Source of the DNA: Anodontia alba
Taxonomy: Eukaryota; Mollusca; Bivalvia; Lucinida; Lucinidae
Direction of reading: 5' to 3'
DNA length: 64,000 bases
Assembly (NCBI GenBank): GCA_964016985.1
Contig: OZ024837.1
Span: 38,346,713 to 38,410,712 of the forward strand
Shown here: positions 10,701-19,319 of the stretch, in pieces
How the letters are laid out: each line of letters begins with the position of its first letter
Numbering within the stretch: the stretch's first letter is position 1
Notes under the pieces: model-generated
What the model was told of the DNA's origin: nothing
Seen by the model: the letters and a program-made list of their open reading frames with translations, nothing else
The model's database searches: none
Made by a program: the position numbers and the translations under genes

Positions 10701-10953
10701 GCTTCTGAATTTCAAGCTCTCGTATATGCAAACCTGTCTGAGTTACGAGAACAAGAGACAAAGCAGAAGAATCAAGAATTTCCTTATCAACCAAAAATTG
10801 AACCAAAATATTTTTTATTTCCTGTTTTAACATGGACTTGTTGACGGTAGTCAATTCATAGTGAGCAGCAATATCCAACAAATCAGACTTTTTGGCCAAA
10901 TCTAACAGCTCCTGCGAAGGCGCAGTGATAAAAGCTTGAAGGTCAAATGACAT
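7753..10953 (-). CDS. retrotransposon ORF1: Gag, protease and integrase
   Basis: 1066 residues. Residues about 80-150 are a Glu/Lys/Met/Arg-rich predicted coiled coil with internal repeats. A capsid-like region spans about 165-335; its C-terminal part (LMLVEEFKRCI ... AARLADDYAL) is the region known to be related to the SCAN domain. A CCHC zinc knuckle has C389, C392, H397, C402. The protease motif DTGA is at 477-480, with LLLGNDL at 545-551. The integrase has an HHCC zinc motif (H734, H741, C771, C774), catalytic D805, D864, E900 with 35 residues between the last two, and a GPY/F module at about 1018-1043. Integrase sits before RT, unlike standard Ty3/gypsy. All key residues are present, so the protein may be functional. 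Confidence 0.95.
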   Translation of the reverse strand: MSFDLQAFITAPSQELLDLAKKSDLLDIAAHYELTTVNKSMLKQEIKNILVQFLVDKEILDSSALSLVLVTQTGLHIRELEIQKQIELEKLRLEQERQMQKERMEMEERVQKERMEMEEREKEKERQMQIEREKLKFDTELRMKELEMQNMTVKRQPLDSGVHFDITKHIRLVPPFQEKEVDKYFLHFEKVAENLKWPKEHWTLLLQSVIIGKAREIYTQLTVQQSSSYDTVKELILKAYELVPEAYRQKFRNCKKENEQTHVEFARTKEQLFDRWCSSKKIGSDHEKLRQLMLVEEFKRCINSDIKSFLDEKQVETLEAAARLADDYALTHKVSFINKSNPSRRPFFPHSGSKHSPSNPPGSHSQTITPKPKPSGENKDQNPLSQPICNYCKRTGHIISECLHLKRKKEKQEGLKPTGLTSLRSKPQSCVKEEDPIQTERPETDSVMEIYEPFLSDGFVSLNSDYAQSTPIKILRDTGASQSLILADTLPFSEKTSSGTSVLIQGVECGFVNVPLHNIYLSSDLVTGLVAVGIRPSLPFKGVHLLLGNDLAGDKVVVNPLLTTIPCLDQPPDPIEQEIPDLYPSCAVTRAMAKKAKQNDGEIDLTDTFLGQSFTDEIINSLSPSLSGKQTDLSDKSESSHYSSVLNDQGQGHDLVSRSQLCKEQHNDPEILPLLERALDEKEIDQVPVCFYVKNDILMRKWRPPDVSAEDEWTVNHQIVVPRVYRPEILNLAHETPMSGHLGVNKTYHKILNHFYWPGLKSDVSQFCKSCHTCQMVGKPNQTIPKAHLQPIPAFDEPFSRIIIDCVGPLPKTKAGHEYLLTIMCASTRFPEAIPLRNIKTKNIVKALVKFFTFVGLPNSVQSDQGSNFMSGIFQQVMHELGITQYKSSPYHPESQGALERFHQTLKNMIRSYCFDTEKDWDEGIHLLLFAVRESVQESLGFSPFELVFGHTVRGPLKLLKEKFLSNDDSSLNLLQYVSDFKDRLSKACEAARTNLKSAQRKMKRWYDENAKERQFMPGDRVLALLPIPGKPLQARYYGPYTVDKQISDVNYIVNTYVMLTCLNNT
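7762..7768 (-). promoter_or_regulatory. candidate -1 ribosomal frameshift site, C TTA AAC
   Basis: On the minus strand ORF1 reads TGC TTA AAC AAT ACA TAG, and ORF2 lies one base back, reading CTT AAA CAA. The heptamer C TTA AAC is in the right register, three codons before the ORF1 stop. It matches X XXY YYZ except at the first base, as does the known arterivirus G UUA AAC. No downstream pseudoknot was modelled. Confidence 0.6.
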
Positions 10954-11179
10954 GATTGCTTTTTGCTGGTTTTATCAAGTAGATTGTCAATCAGAGTTTA
11001 TTTATTGATATTTTTCAAAAGTCAATACTTGCTTTTTATGAAACAAATGTTTTTATATTTACTGAGATTTTTTATAAGTCAGTACTTGTTTTATAGCAAA
11101 CAAATATTTTTTTTTCTTAAAAATCAATATTTGTTTTCTTTAAAAAGCTCAAACTTGTTTTAGCTCAAGAAAATGTTCG

Positions 11180-11197
11180 ATCGCGGACGAGCCCCCA
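11180..11197 (-). other. primer binding site, tRNA-Pro type
   Basis: The minus strand reads TGGGGGCTCGTCCGCGAT, beginning 5 bases inside the 5' LTR. It differs at one position from the classical tRNA-Pro primer site of murine leukaemia virus. It implies minus-strand priming by a tRNA-Pro. Confidence 0.85.
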
Positions 11198-11202
11198 ATT
11201 TC

Positions 11203-11792
11203 TGTTACGAGCCAGGCGTAACGAGAAAGAAATGAAAGTGAAACCAGCAACAAGCTTTAACTTATTAACAATATTTATTCACAAAAAAAATAAGACAAGA
11301 TTCAAAACAGAAGAATGTAAGTAGACAGTACCTTTCAAGTTTATGTCACAAAGTCCCTCTGAAATAATCCATGAGAATTTATAAAACAAATCCTTTGAAT
11401 ATCAGTTTCTGATCCCACAATTTAATGTTCCTGAATTCAGAATTTAAGTCCAGAATGAATAAACTAGTAAAGTAATCCAGTATAGAATAATTTCCAGTGA
11501 AAGTATACAAAGATGCCCAGATGAAAATCTTTTCTCCTTATATAATATCCAAGAAGGTTCTAGAAAAAGAATTTGCTACAAGCATCTCTTATTTTCCAGT
11601 TCCAATCAAGAAACTTCTAAATCTTCCATGACATTCCAAAAACAACTCAGTCCAGAATCAAGGACGTAAACATCATGTTATTGTAAACATGTTGTTCTAG
11701 AAAGTTATTTTTGGAAACATAGTAAATAAAGCTATTTATGGAAACATAGTAAACATGTTGTTTAAAACAATTGAACACCCTGTTATATAACA
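11203..11792 (-). repeat. 5' LTR of the retrotransposon
   Basis: 590 bp with the same sequence as 5489-6078. TATATAAGG at 11536-11544 (minus) is the likely TATA box of the element promoter. About 250 bp of leader separate the LTR from the Gag ATG at 10953. Confidence 0.95.
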
Positions 11793-11796
11793 ATAG

Positions 11797-11908
11797 GTAG
11801 TTACGACAAATGGTTTTGCATTAAATCATGACAAAAACTTGCAAATTTACTTCTTCTGTGTAAAGCGCCAAGCAAAAAATGACTTTCTGAAAGATGTCGA
11901 AAGCACAG
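11797..11908 (+). mobile_element. family I element, right part
   Basis: This continues the element broken by the retrotransposon: 'gtagttacgacaaatgg' follows ATAG exactly as in the intact copy near 27881. It ends with the inverted end before TA at 11909-11910. Confidence 0.8.
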
Positions 11909-12173
11909 TAGATAAACGGACAGGATAAAACTGCAAAGACACCCGGATGCGAGCAGCCACAAGGCCGCACAAAGAACAAACAACAACAGAACCATCGCCG
12001 TAGACTGGTCAGTGGTACAAATCATCGGGGGAGGGATGTGTGTGTTGATGGCGGAGAAGTAGGGTCGTAAATTGATTTTATGGGACAAAATTTTCACCCT
12101 AGCTTCAAATCTCATAGTTGTAAAAGTACAAAATGATTGTTCGGCTCGCATAGAGGTTCCGTAATGAAACTAC

Positions 12174-12451
12174 CATCACGAAAACATGCCTATATAATTT
12201 TGACCCCATCAAGCCCCACTTTTATATAGTAAAATTGGGGTTTACAGGGGTATACAATATTTTTCTTATTTCTGCTCAAAAACAGAGATTGTGGGTACTC
12301 ATTAGAACCGCCTCGTCGAGGCGGTTCTAACGAGTATCCACAATCTATGTTTTGAGCAGAAATATGAATGACATCATAATTTTTATCTGAAAATTTTCAT
12401 GTTTTGGTGGTAAAATTTTCAGCATATTTGAATAGGCATGTTTTCGTAATG
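12174..12451 (+). mobile_element. family A hairpin element, copy 2
   Basis: Full-length copy from 'catcacgaaaacatgcc' to 'aggcatgttttcgtaatg'. The central hairpin at about 12280-12362 is intact with the core tagaaccgcctcg. Confidence 0.9.
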
Positions 12452-12484
12452 AAATGATTTATTCAGTAATCAGATCACTGGCTG

Positions 12485-12740
12485 TTTTTCCGCTGTATAT
12501 GGGCCTTCTCAAGCGACATAGTGCCTTCGATTATGCGCAAAATGTGCGGAATCAAACCATTCTGCACATGCGCAGTCTTATCCGGGCATTTGCTCTCCAC
12601 TGACCATTCTAATATATCAAAAGAGCCTCCCTGCGGACAGCAAAGACCCTGATCAGACTGCGCGATTGGGCAGGCTGATCTGGACCTTGGCTGTCATTAT
12701 ATGCCCGAAGACACGTTTCCGCATGGCGCGGCCCATATGT
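12485..12740. repeat. 'gatcagactgcgcg' repeat
   Basis: The order 'cttcgattatgcgcaaaatg', 'cctgatcagactgcgcga', 'aggctgatctgg', 'atgcccgaagacacg' matches 52620-52855 and weaker pieces at 3265-3560 and 31170-31370. An inner inverted repeat is present; no ORF. It is a short non-autonomous element. Confidence 0.6.
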
Positions 12741-13386
12741 CAGTGAAAACAATATAAGAAATATTACAGGATAATAAGCCGTTCAAAGTTTAAGCTGAAT
12801 GCTATCTGGGATGTTAATTGTGTTTAGGGAGTGTAGAACGATGCATAATAAATAGATTCTGAAAGACATGACCCTTGAGAGCAATGTGCACACTCACAAA
12901 ACTAAAAAACAGCTTAAGTGTGAAATTTGCTGAAGTGTCAAATTTGCTGGATATAGCTGGTTGCGGCCAAATAGGCCTCTTCAAAGACCCTCATATTACA
13001 TGATGGATTTTATCAAACCAATTATAACATTTAGTGTTTTCTGTTAGACAGTACTATAGCTCTAGTGAAATGATCTTTGCTATTAATGAGCACGCGCACA
13101 AATTGACTGCCGCTGTCAAAACTGCTAGGCAAGACTACTGTTGAACACTTATGTTTGATGCTCATTTTATTTTGGCGTTGGGAAAACAAAACAACAAAAA
13201 AAAAAACCCCAAAACAAAACAAAACAAAAACAAAAAAACAAAAAAAAAAAAAAAAAAATAGAGATCAAAGAGAAGAAAACCAAACTGGTAGAAATTAAAT
13301 TTTCCAATACACATTGCAAGTATACTGTACTTGCACACAAAAATTCAAATTGTTAAGGACATTACCCTTGATTAACACAACGTGTA

Positions 13387-13968
13387 CAGTTGACTCTCAT
13401 TATCTCAACCTCGCTTATCTCGAATAACCGCTTATCTCGAAGTGAAATGTGGTCCCTGTCTAAAAATTAAAATCTAACAACTGATAAAAAAATATTGTGG
13501 AAAAAGAGGAGAAATTGCTCCTAAGGAGCAGTTTCTCCTCTTTTCCATAATATTTTCAATATATCTCTAACTTCAAGAGTCCAGTTTTTTTACATATATG
13601 TTTTTTAAATGTGGTTCTTCGAACTATTTTTTTCCTCAATTCTAAAAATCATGGCCCAGTTGTTCAAAGCGTCGTTAGCTTAATGAGCTCGTTAAGGATC
13701 ATTTCGTTAACTGTTTTAGCGGATTCAGTATACAATATTCTGATATTTTTTGCTGAAAAATGTGAGTAGCTTTTGCACTTCAAAAGCTACTCACATTTTT
13801 TCTGCAAAAAATTTCAGCATATTTGCATATCACTCGATGTAAATTTTAACGAATCGTTAACTAACGACGTCGTTAGCTTTGAACAACTCGGCCCTGATAT
13901 GTCGAGGTACGGATATCTCGAAGTATTTCAGAGAGTACCTTGGAATTCGAGATAACGAGAGTCGACTG
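13387..13968. mobile_element. family P (pogo/Tigger-like) MITE, copy 1, with family B nested inside
   Basis: The ends CAGTTGACTCTCATTATCTC and its inverse are flanked by TA (13385-13386 and 13969-13970). The inner hairpin is 'gaggagaaattgctcc'. A family B element at 13653-13894 is inserted in it; without that the backbone is about 340 bp, like copies at 18622-18952 and 60415-60735. TA duplication and CAG ends suggest a pogo/Tigger relative. No transposase. Confidence 0.8.
13653..13894 (+). mobile_element. family B hairpin MITE, copy 1
   Basis: It starts GGCCCAGTTGTTCAAAGC and ends with the near complement, and has an inner hairpin 'tgtgagtagcttttgca...'. Copies also lie at 26262-26504 and 51136-51379. 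Length about 242 bp, non-coding. Confidence 0.85.
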
Positions 13969-14039
13969 TATATACTTCCTTCGCACTTGTTTAGCACATG
14001 CAAATAAGAAAAGATAACGATCTAGGCATAAACCAGCTC

Positions 14040-14545
14040 ATAAAATGCTGAATAAAAACAAATACAGACTGACTGTAATTGTTAAAAGTTGCAGGTATAA
14101 TTGGTAATTGATTGACGTACCAAGAAAGAAAACTACAACCAATCATAACTAAATATCTGTTTTGTTGCACGTAATTAGATAGCAAGAGAAATGCTATCTA
14201 ATTACGTGCATAATTATGATTATGCTGAATAAAAACAAATACAGACTGACTGTAATTGTTAAAAGTTGTTGCAGATATAATTGGTAATTAATTGACGTAC
14301 CAAGAAAGAAAACTACAACCAATCATAACTAAATATCTGTTTTGTTGCACGTAATTAGATAGCAAGAGAAATGCTATCTAATTACGTGCATAATTATAAT
14401 TATGCTGAATAAAAACAAATACAGATTGTCTGTAATTGTTAAAAGTTGCAGATATAATTGGTAATTAATTGACGTACCAAGAAAGAAAACTACAACCAAT
14501 CATAACTAAAAATCTGTTTTGTTGCACGTAATTAGATAGCAAGAG
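14040..14545. repeat. tandem array of a ~180-bp unit containing a hairpin
   Basis: Nearly three head-to-tail copies (about 14046-14223, 14224-14403, 14404-14545) of a unit starting 'gctgaataaaaacaaatacag'. Each has the inverted repeat 'gcacgtaattagatagc...gctatctaattacgtgc' at its end, and the last copy loses it. Copies differ by a few bases. The short frames across it are by-products of the repeat. Confidence 0.8.
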
Positions 14546-14884
14546 AGCTGATTTGTATTCACTCACGCACCAAGAACAATGAAATATGGAAAGCAGTTGA
14601 AAACCATCGTATACGACCTGCAAATTTTCGTGTAGAACCTGCATACATAAGACACGAAGGGCTATGTCAGAAATCACGGATTTTTTCTTTCGAAAATAGA
14701 AAATTCGCCAAAATATAAATCCGCCAAAAGGTCCACTCGTTACAGAAATCACAATTTGCTGCCGCCAAATTAAAATGTTTTACAGTAGTTAATTTCGGTC
14801 AAATAGGCCTTATCAGTAACCCCATACAATAAGATGTATCTTTGTTTTAGATTTCTTATATTTTTTATTATTTCTTGCTGGCCA

Positions 14885-15000
14885 ATGCACGCAGCGGGCA
14901 CACGAGGTTTATACAACGAGGTATTCATTTCGATGCGACGTCATGACGTTGCAACGACGTTGATGCAACGTTGTCTCAACGTTGCATGCCCACTGGGTGT
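14885..15000. repeat. 'cgggcac...cgttgcaacgttg' repeat, copy 1
   Basis: A block from 'cagcgggcacacgagg' to 'gcatgcccactgggt' rich in CAACGTTG-type palindromes. Similar blocks lie at 18283-18385 and 36765-36875. The outer parts 'gcgggcac' and 'gcccactgg' are inverted. A short non-coding element. Confidence 0.6.
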
Positions 15001-15040
15001 ATCTTTAATACCCCAGTGATTGTCGTTATGATCCTTGCAG

Positions 15041-15118
15041 GAAGATGAGGAAAACCGGAAGTTTTTCTTGTTATCGTGTGGTGATTGGGATCTTTGCTTT
15101 GGTAATATATTTCGACAG
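15041..15118 (+). CDS. gene 1 exon 3
   Basis: The acceptor 'atccttgcag' and donor 'CAG|gtaatt' bound 26 codons, phase 0 at both sides. It reads EDEENRKFFLLSCGDWD then LCFGNIFRQ. Two cysteines occur close together. It connects in frame with exons 2 and 4, which lie 11 kb and 3 kb away; the first of those introns holds the LTR retrotransposon. Confidence 0.4.
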
Positions 15119-15789
15119 GTAATTATGCCACGTTATTTCTCTAGAGTCAGAGAGTAGCAAATTGCTTTGCTTAACCCAATGAAGGTACATTGCTAAATGA
15201 CTGTATACCAGTAAGATTGTAATATATACGTTAATATACATTCAGAATAATACAGAATTATTTCCCTCGAGACTTGCTAATCATATGAACAAACTCGTGC
15301 TTATGCAGTTTCAGTCAGATCCTTCATAGTCTGCCGAGCAACTAATTTATATGTATCTCCATATTTATTATTCTTATATGTTGCTGTGGTCAGACAAGCT
15401 ATCCGAAACATACATGGTTACCCGGGAAAGGCGATAATCACGAAGTAAAACCTATCCGCAATCGAAAGAAGAAAAGAATAGGAACAACAAATGACGAGAC
15501 ACGATTGCACAGTTACATTAACCGACATACAAACAAAGAATAACTGTAAGGGAAGAACCGTCTACGAACGGTCAGCGGGAATGGCCTCTCACAAATTTGT
15601 GGGCCTAAACTATATTTAATGGTGGCAATTCTATCAGCTGTGGAAGTAACTCAGCTCACGACATCTTTCAGGAAGTCATTTGTTTTTGTGTGGCACTTTA
15701 CTCAGCAGCAAAGTAGCAAGTTGCCTGCCTATACTACCGTAGCAAATGTTTTATGAGGTGCCGTTTACTATAAACCGCCTATTTTTTAT

Positions 15790-16213
15790 ATTACTAAATC
15801 GATTAAGTGATATCACAAAATAAGACTGATTATCACAAAATCACAAAATCGATTTTGTGATATCACAAAATAAGACTGAATTTGTGATATCACAAAATCG
15901 ATTTAGTGATATCATATAATAAAATTTGTGAAATTACAAAATCGATTTTGTGCTATCACAAAATGTGTGATATCACTAATTCTATTTAGTGATATCACTA
16001 ATTCTATTTAGTGATATCACTAATTCTATTTAGTGATATCACTTAATTGATTTTGTGATATCACTAATTTGATTTTGTGATATTACAAATTCAATCCTTT
16101 TTAGTGATATCACAAAATCTATTTTGTGACATCACTAATTCGATTTTGTGATATCACTAAAAAGGAGTGAATTTGTGATATCACTAAATTGATTTTGTGA
16201 TATCACAAATTCA
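15790..16213. repeat. left GTGATATCAC array of element Q
   Basis: About nineteen 22-bp units such as 'gtgatatcactaattctattta', around a dozen with the exact 10-bp palindrome. Linkers alternate between 'aaatcgatttt' and 'aattctattta' types. Confidence 0.85.
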
Positions 16214-16888
16214 TATTTTCTCTTTCAATTTTTGGAATAATGTGGGCTCCCGAAATGATCACTACGCATGTGGTACCACTGCGCATGCTATTACGGAAGA
16301 AATATGTCTTTTTTTATCTTTTTGTTTTATAGGAAAAAAGGGTTTTGATATTTCATGCAAGTAGACAATTTGCATGAAGGATCAAATTCTGTATTCTGGG
16401 AAAAATAAGAAAAAAGGCATAAAGTTGTCGTCTGCTAATTTAGCCTAGGAAATGGAAGTGGTTAATTTCATACTATTTTGTTCAGTCCTCAAAATAACTG
16501 TTATATTGCGGAAGCGGCAGGACGTTTTTCACCATTGATTTTCGTAATTAATATCGTCTAAATCGAAAACGAGTCTTATGTCTTAAAGTCTGATCGTAAC
16601 AGCAGCAGACGACAATTTGATATTGTTTAATCATTTTTTAGAGTAAATTAAACTTGAAATTTCATGTAACTTGTCTGGCTGACGTCCACATGAAATGCAA
16701 AGTTTTATTTTCTCGGAAAAATAATAACAAAACAAAAAATGTCATCTGCTACAATTTTGCATAGCCTATTTTCTGAGAAATATATAAAAAAAAACATATT
16801 GCAAAATGACGTCTGCTGAAATTTTTATCCAGTATGCTGAGCGGCAACAAATTTATTAGGGAGTAAACATTGTATTGTTTGCGAATAT

Positions 16889-17262
16889 ATTATATTTAGT
16901 GATATCACTTATTCTTTAGTGATTTCACAAATTTGATTTTTTTATATCACTAATTCGATTTTTTTAATATCACATAATCATGTCTCTTTAGTGATATCAC
17001 TAAATCGAATTACTGATATCACAAAATCGAATTAGTGATATCAAAAATATCAGATTAGTGATATCATTAATCCGATTTTGTGATATCACAAAATAGATTT
17101 GATTTAGTGAGCTCACTAATTCTATTTAGTGATATCATTAAAATAATTTTGTGATATCACTAATTCGATTTACTGATATCGCAAATTCATCTCTATTTAG
17201 TGATATCACTAAATAGAATTAGTGATATCACTAATTCGATTTAGTGATATCACAAAATATGG
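16889..17262. repeat. right GTGATATCAC array of element Q
   Basis: The same 22-bp unit as the left array. It is more degenerate at its inner side and regular at the outer side (17200-17262). Both arrays sit just inside the inverted ends. Confidence 0.85.
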
Positions 17263-17636
17263 GATTTATAGTAAAACGGCACCTCATAATGTTTGTCATG
17301 ATTCAATGCATGATTTGTCGTAACTACCTATTTAAAAAAGTCGACAAAATTTCTATTTAAATAGTAAAACAAATGGCTTCAAATTATACAAAAATTGGTA
17401 GGGTCTTTTCGATGCAGGCTTTCAAAATATTCTGTTTGATCAAATTTGTTGGAATGGTCACAATATTGCTATGGAAAATCAATTAGTTAAAATTAGCCAA
17501 GCAGAATTGATTTCTTATAAAAAGAATTCCAAACATCTAGTTTACTATAGAAATTGCATAGGTCAGACCCATTGTAGCCGTAATATTAATTTAACAGTGA
17601 ATATTTGAGACCGTAACAAAGAAAAAGGAAGGACGC

Positions 17637-17915
17637 GTTAAGAAAACATGCCTATTCAAATATACTGAAAGTTTTACCACCAAAAAGTGAAAATTTTCAG
17701 CTAAAAAAAATTCTGATATTTTTCATGTTTCTGCACAAAACATCAATTGTTGGTACTCGTTAGAACCGCCTCGACGAGGCGGTTCTTACAAATACCAACA
17801 ATCTATGTTTTGAGCAGAAACAAGAAAAATAATGTTCACCCCTGTAGACCCCAGTTTTACTGTATAAAAGTGGGGTTTAAGAGGGTCAAAATTATATAGG
17901 CATGTTTTCGTGATG
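17637..17915 (-). mobile_element. family A hairpin element, copy 3
   Basis: From 'gttaagaaaacatgcc' to 'ggcatgttttcgtgatg'. The central hairpin has small mismatches ('ttggtactcg', 'cttacaaatacc'). Inserted in family I copy 3. Confidence 0.85.
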
Positions 17916-18044
17916 GAATGGTTACTGATAAGAAATGGTCAATCGTTGCAAAATTTTGTTTTATTAAGAATAAAACGCCACGCACAAAACATCTTTCCGA
18001 GCGATGTCGAATGAACAGTAGAGCGAGCAATGTTCTGTTATCAG

Positions 18045-18206
18045 GTATCCGACTTGTACCCTGGGCGATACGCTGGCCTTTACTGGAGTGTGAAGGATGC
18101 AAGTATAACAACAGAATATGGAGGAATTACATGCCATATTGTGGGAAGACTAAATGTCAATGCTGATGATAGTAAAGGATCCGATAAATTATTCTCGTCC
18201 AAATTT
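18045..18206 (+). CDS. gene 1 exon 4
   Basis: The acceptor 'ttctgttatcag' and donor 'TTT|gtgagt' (strong) enclose 54 codons in phase 0/0. It reads VSDLYPGRYAGLYWSVKD, then ITTEYGGITCHIVGRLNV and an acidic, Ser-rich end (NADDSKGSDKLFSSKF). This is one of the most convincing exons of gene 1. It begins only 27 bp after the end of family I copy 3. No domain recognised. Confidence 0.6.
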
Positions 18207-18282
18207 GTGAGTAAAACGTACCATACACACTACTATGGGAGCGTCTTTTTCCAAGTATTTCCGTAAATCACTGCATAGTGGG

Positions 18283-18385
18283 CACACAGCGTTAAAACAA
18301 AACGTGGTATCAACGTCGATGCAACGCCATTACGTTGCATCGACTTTGCTACGACGTTGTTTTAATATAGTGCCCGCTGGGTGAA
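18283..18385. repeat. 'cgggcac...cgttgcaacgttg' repeat, copy 2
   Basis: From 'agtgggcacacagcg' to 'gtgcccgctgggt' with inner 'aacgtcgatgcaacg' type palindromes, as at 14885-15000. Confidence 0.6.
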
Positions 18386-18621
18386 ACAATATATAATAAA
18401 ATATACACCTATTTTTATGTTATCATATTTACCATATGTATTCGGACATGTAACCCGAAGAAACAGTGTGCACTAGTATCAGGTCTCTCAAAACCTGGCG
18501 TATGATAAGGTTTTACACTGATTGCCACTAATGAACAATTAGTAAAACGGACGAATTAAAGTTTAGGACAAATATGGTAAGAATTACAATGTCAAAATAT
18601 TTATGGTAAATAGGCTTTATA

Positions 18622-18952
18622 CAGTTGACTCTCGTTATCTCGACCTCGCTTATCTCGAATAACCGCTTATCTCGAAGTGAAAATCTGGTCCCTGCCTATA
18701 CATGAAAACCTAACAACAGATGGAAAATATTGTAGAAAAGAGGAGAAATTGCTCCTAAGGAGCAATTTCTCCTCTTTTCCACAATATTTTCAATATATCT
18801 CTAACTTCAAAAGTCCAATTACCTATCAGTTTGTTAAATGTGGTTAATCAAATTATTTTTTCCTCAATTCTGCAAACCTGATATGTCGAACTACGGATAT
18901 CTCGAAGTATTTCAGAGAGTCCCTTGGAATTCGAGATAACGAGAGTCGACTG
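18622..18952. mobile_element. family P (pogo/Tigger-like) MITE, copy 2
   Basis: An uninterrupted 331-bp copy with ends CAGTTGACTCTCGTTATCTC and GATAACGAGAGTCGACTG, flanked by TA (18620-18621, 18953-18954). The inner hairpin 'gaggagaaattgctcctaag' is perfect. Confidence 0.85.
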
Positions 18953-19319
18953 TATTTAATATGCTTTAGGAGCATTGCTTTCTACTTTTAACTTCAGACT
19001 AGAAAAACAAAATGCGAGGGCTAGATGCCGGCTGCCAGCCAACACCCCACCGACACATCAACCGCATATCCCGCGACATACAGAAAAAAACACGATATTT
19101 CATATTTTGCGTAAAGTAACTTTAACACTCATATACTTGTGCACCTTATGGAACCTGTATCTAAGTTCATTATTCGATTATTTCAAGAATTCAGAATGTA
19201 ACTTTTACGTGTTGAGTGATTGCAGCGGCTGTTATGTATATATCATTCCTTTCACTCTGTCTGATTATGAAAATATACATTCTGTAAAATGTGATCCTTG
19301 CTAGTTTCGTGAGTATTAG

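Larger units (their letters stand above)
5489..11792 (-). mobile_element. full-length Gmr1-like Ty3/gypsy LTR retrotransposon
   Basis: A complete element read on the minus strand. It has a 590-bp LTR at each end, TG...CA termini, and a 4-bp target duplication ATAG (5485-5488 and 11793-11796). A primer site complementary to tRNA-Pro lies inside the 5' LTR, and a purine tract precedes the 3' LTR. The two overlapping ORFs encode Gag-protease-integrase and RT-RNase H. Integrase lies before RT, the order described for Gmr1-like elements rather than for typical Ty3/gypsy. There is no envelope-like ORF. Open ORFs and LTRs that read as identical point to a recent insertion. It lies in the intron between exons 2 and 3 of gene 1, antisense to the gene. 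Confidence 0.95.
15754..17286. mobile_element. 1.53-kb element with inner palindrome arrays (element Q)
   Basis: The ends TGAGGTGCCGTTTACTATAA and the inverse (about 24 bp, one gap) are flanked by TA at 15752-15753 and 17287-17288. Two arrays of a 22-bp unit centred on GTGATATCAC occupy 15790-16213 and 16889-17262. The middle 675 bp is AT-rich and has no long ORF. Subterminal arrays of a palindrome would be natural multiple binding sites for a transposase; the autonomous partner is not in this window. Only one copy is seen here. Confidence 0.75.
15650..18018 (-). mobile_element. family I DNA element, copy 3, broken by two insertions
   Basis: A reverse copy of the family seen intact at 27435-27994. 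One end is at about 15650 ('cacgacatctttcaggaagtca') and the other ends at 18018 before TA. It contains the 1.53-kb element at 15754-17286 and the family A copy at 17637-17915. The family I backbone resumes on each side ('tttgtcatgattcaatgc' after the first, 'tactgataagaaatggtcaat' after the second). It is more diverged than the other two copies, so it is older. Confidence 0.75.

Noticed and set aside
11801..12151. 116-codon minus frame
   Set aside because: Crosses the end of family I into a dispersed repeat; the segments recur elsewhere without the frame.
15790..17262. CRISPR-like array
   Set aside because: Short palindromic repeats with near-identical spacers in a eukaryotic transposon; no unique spacers and no cas genes.
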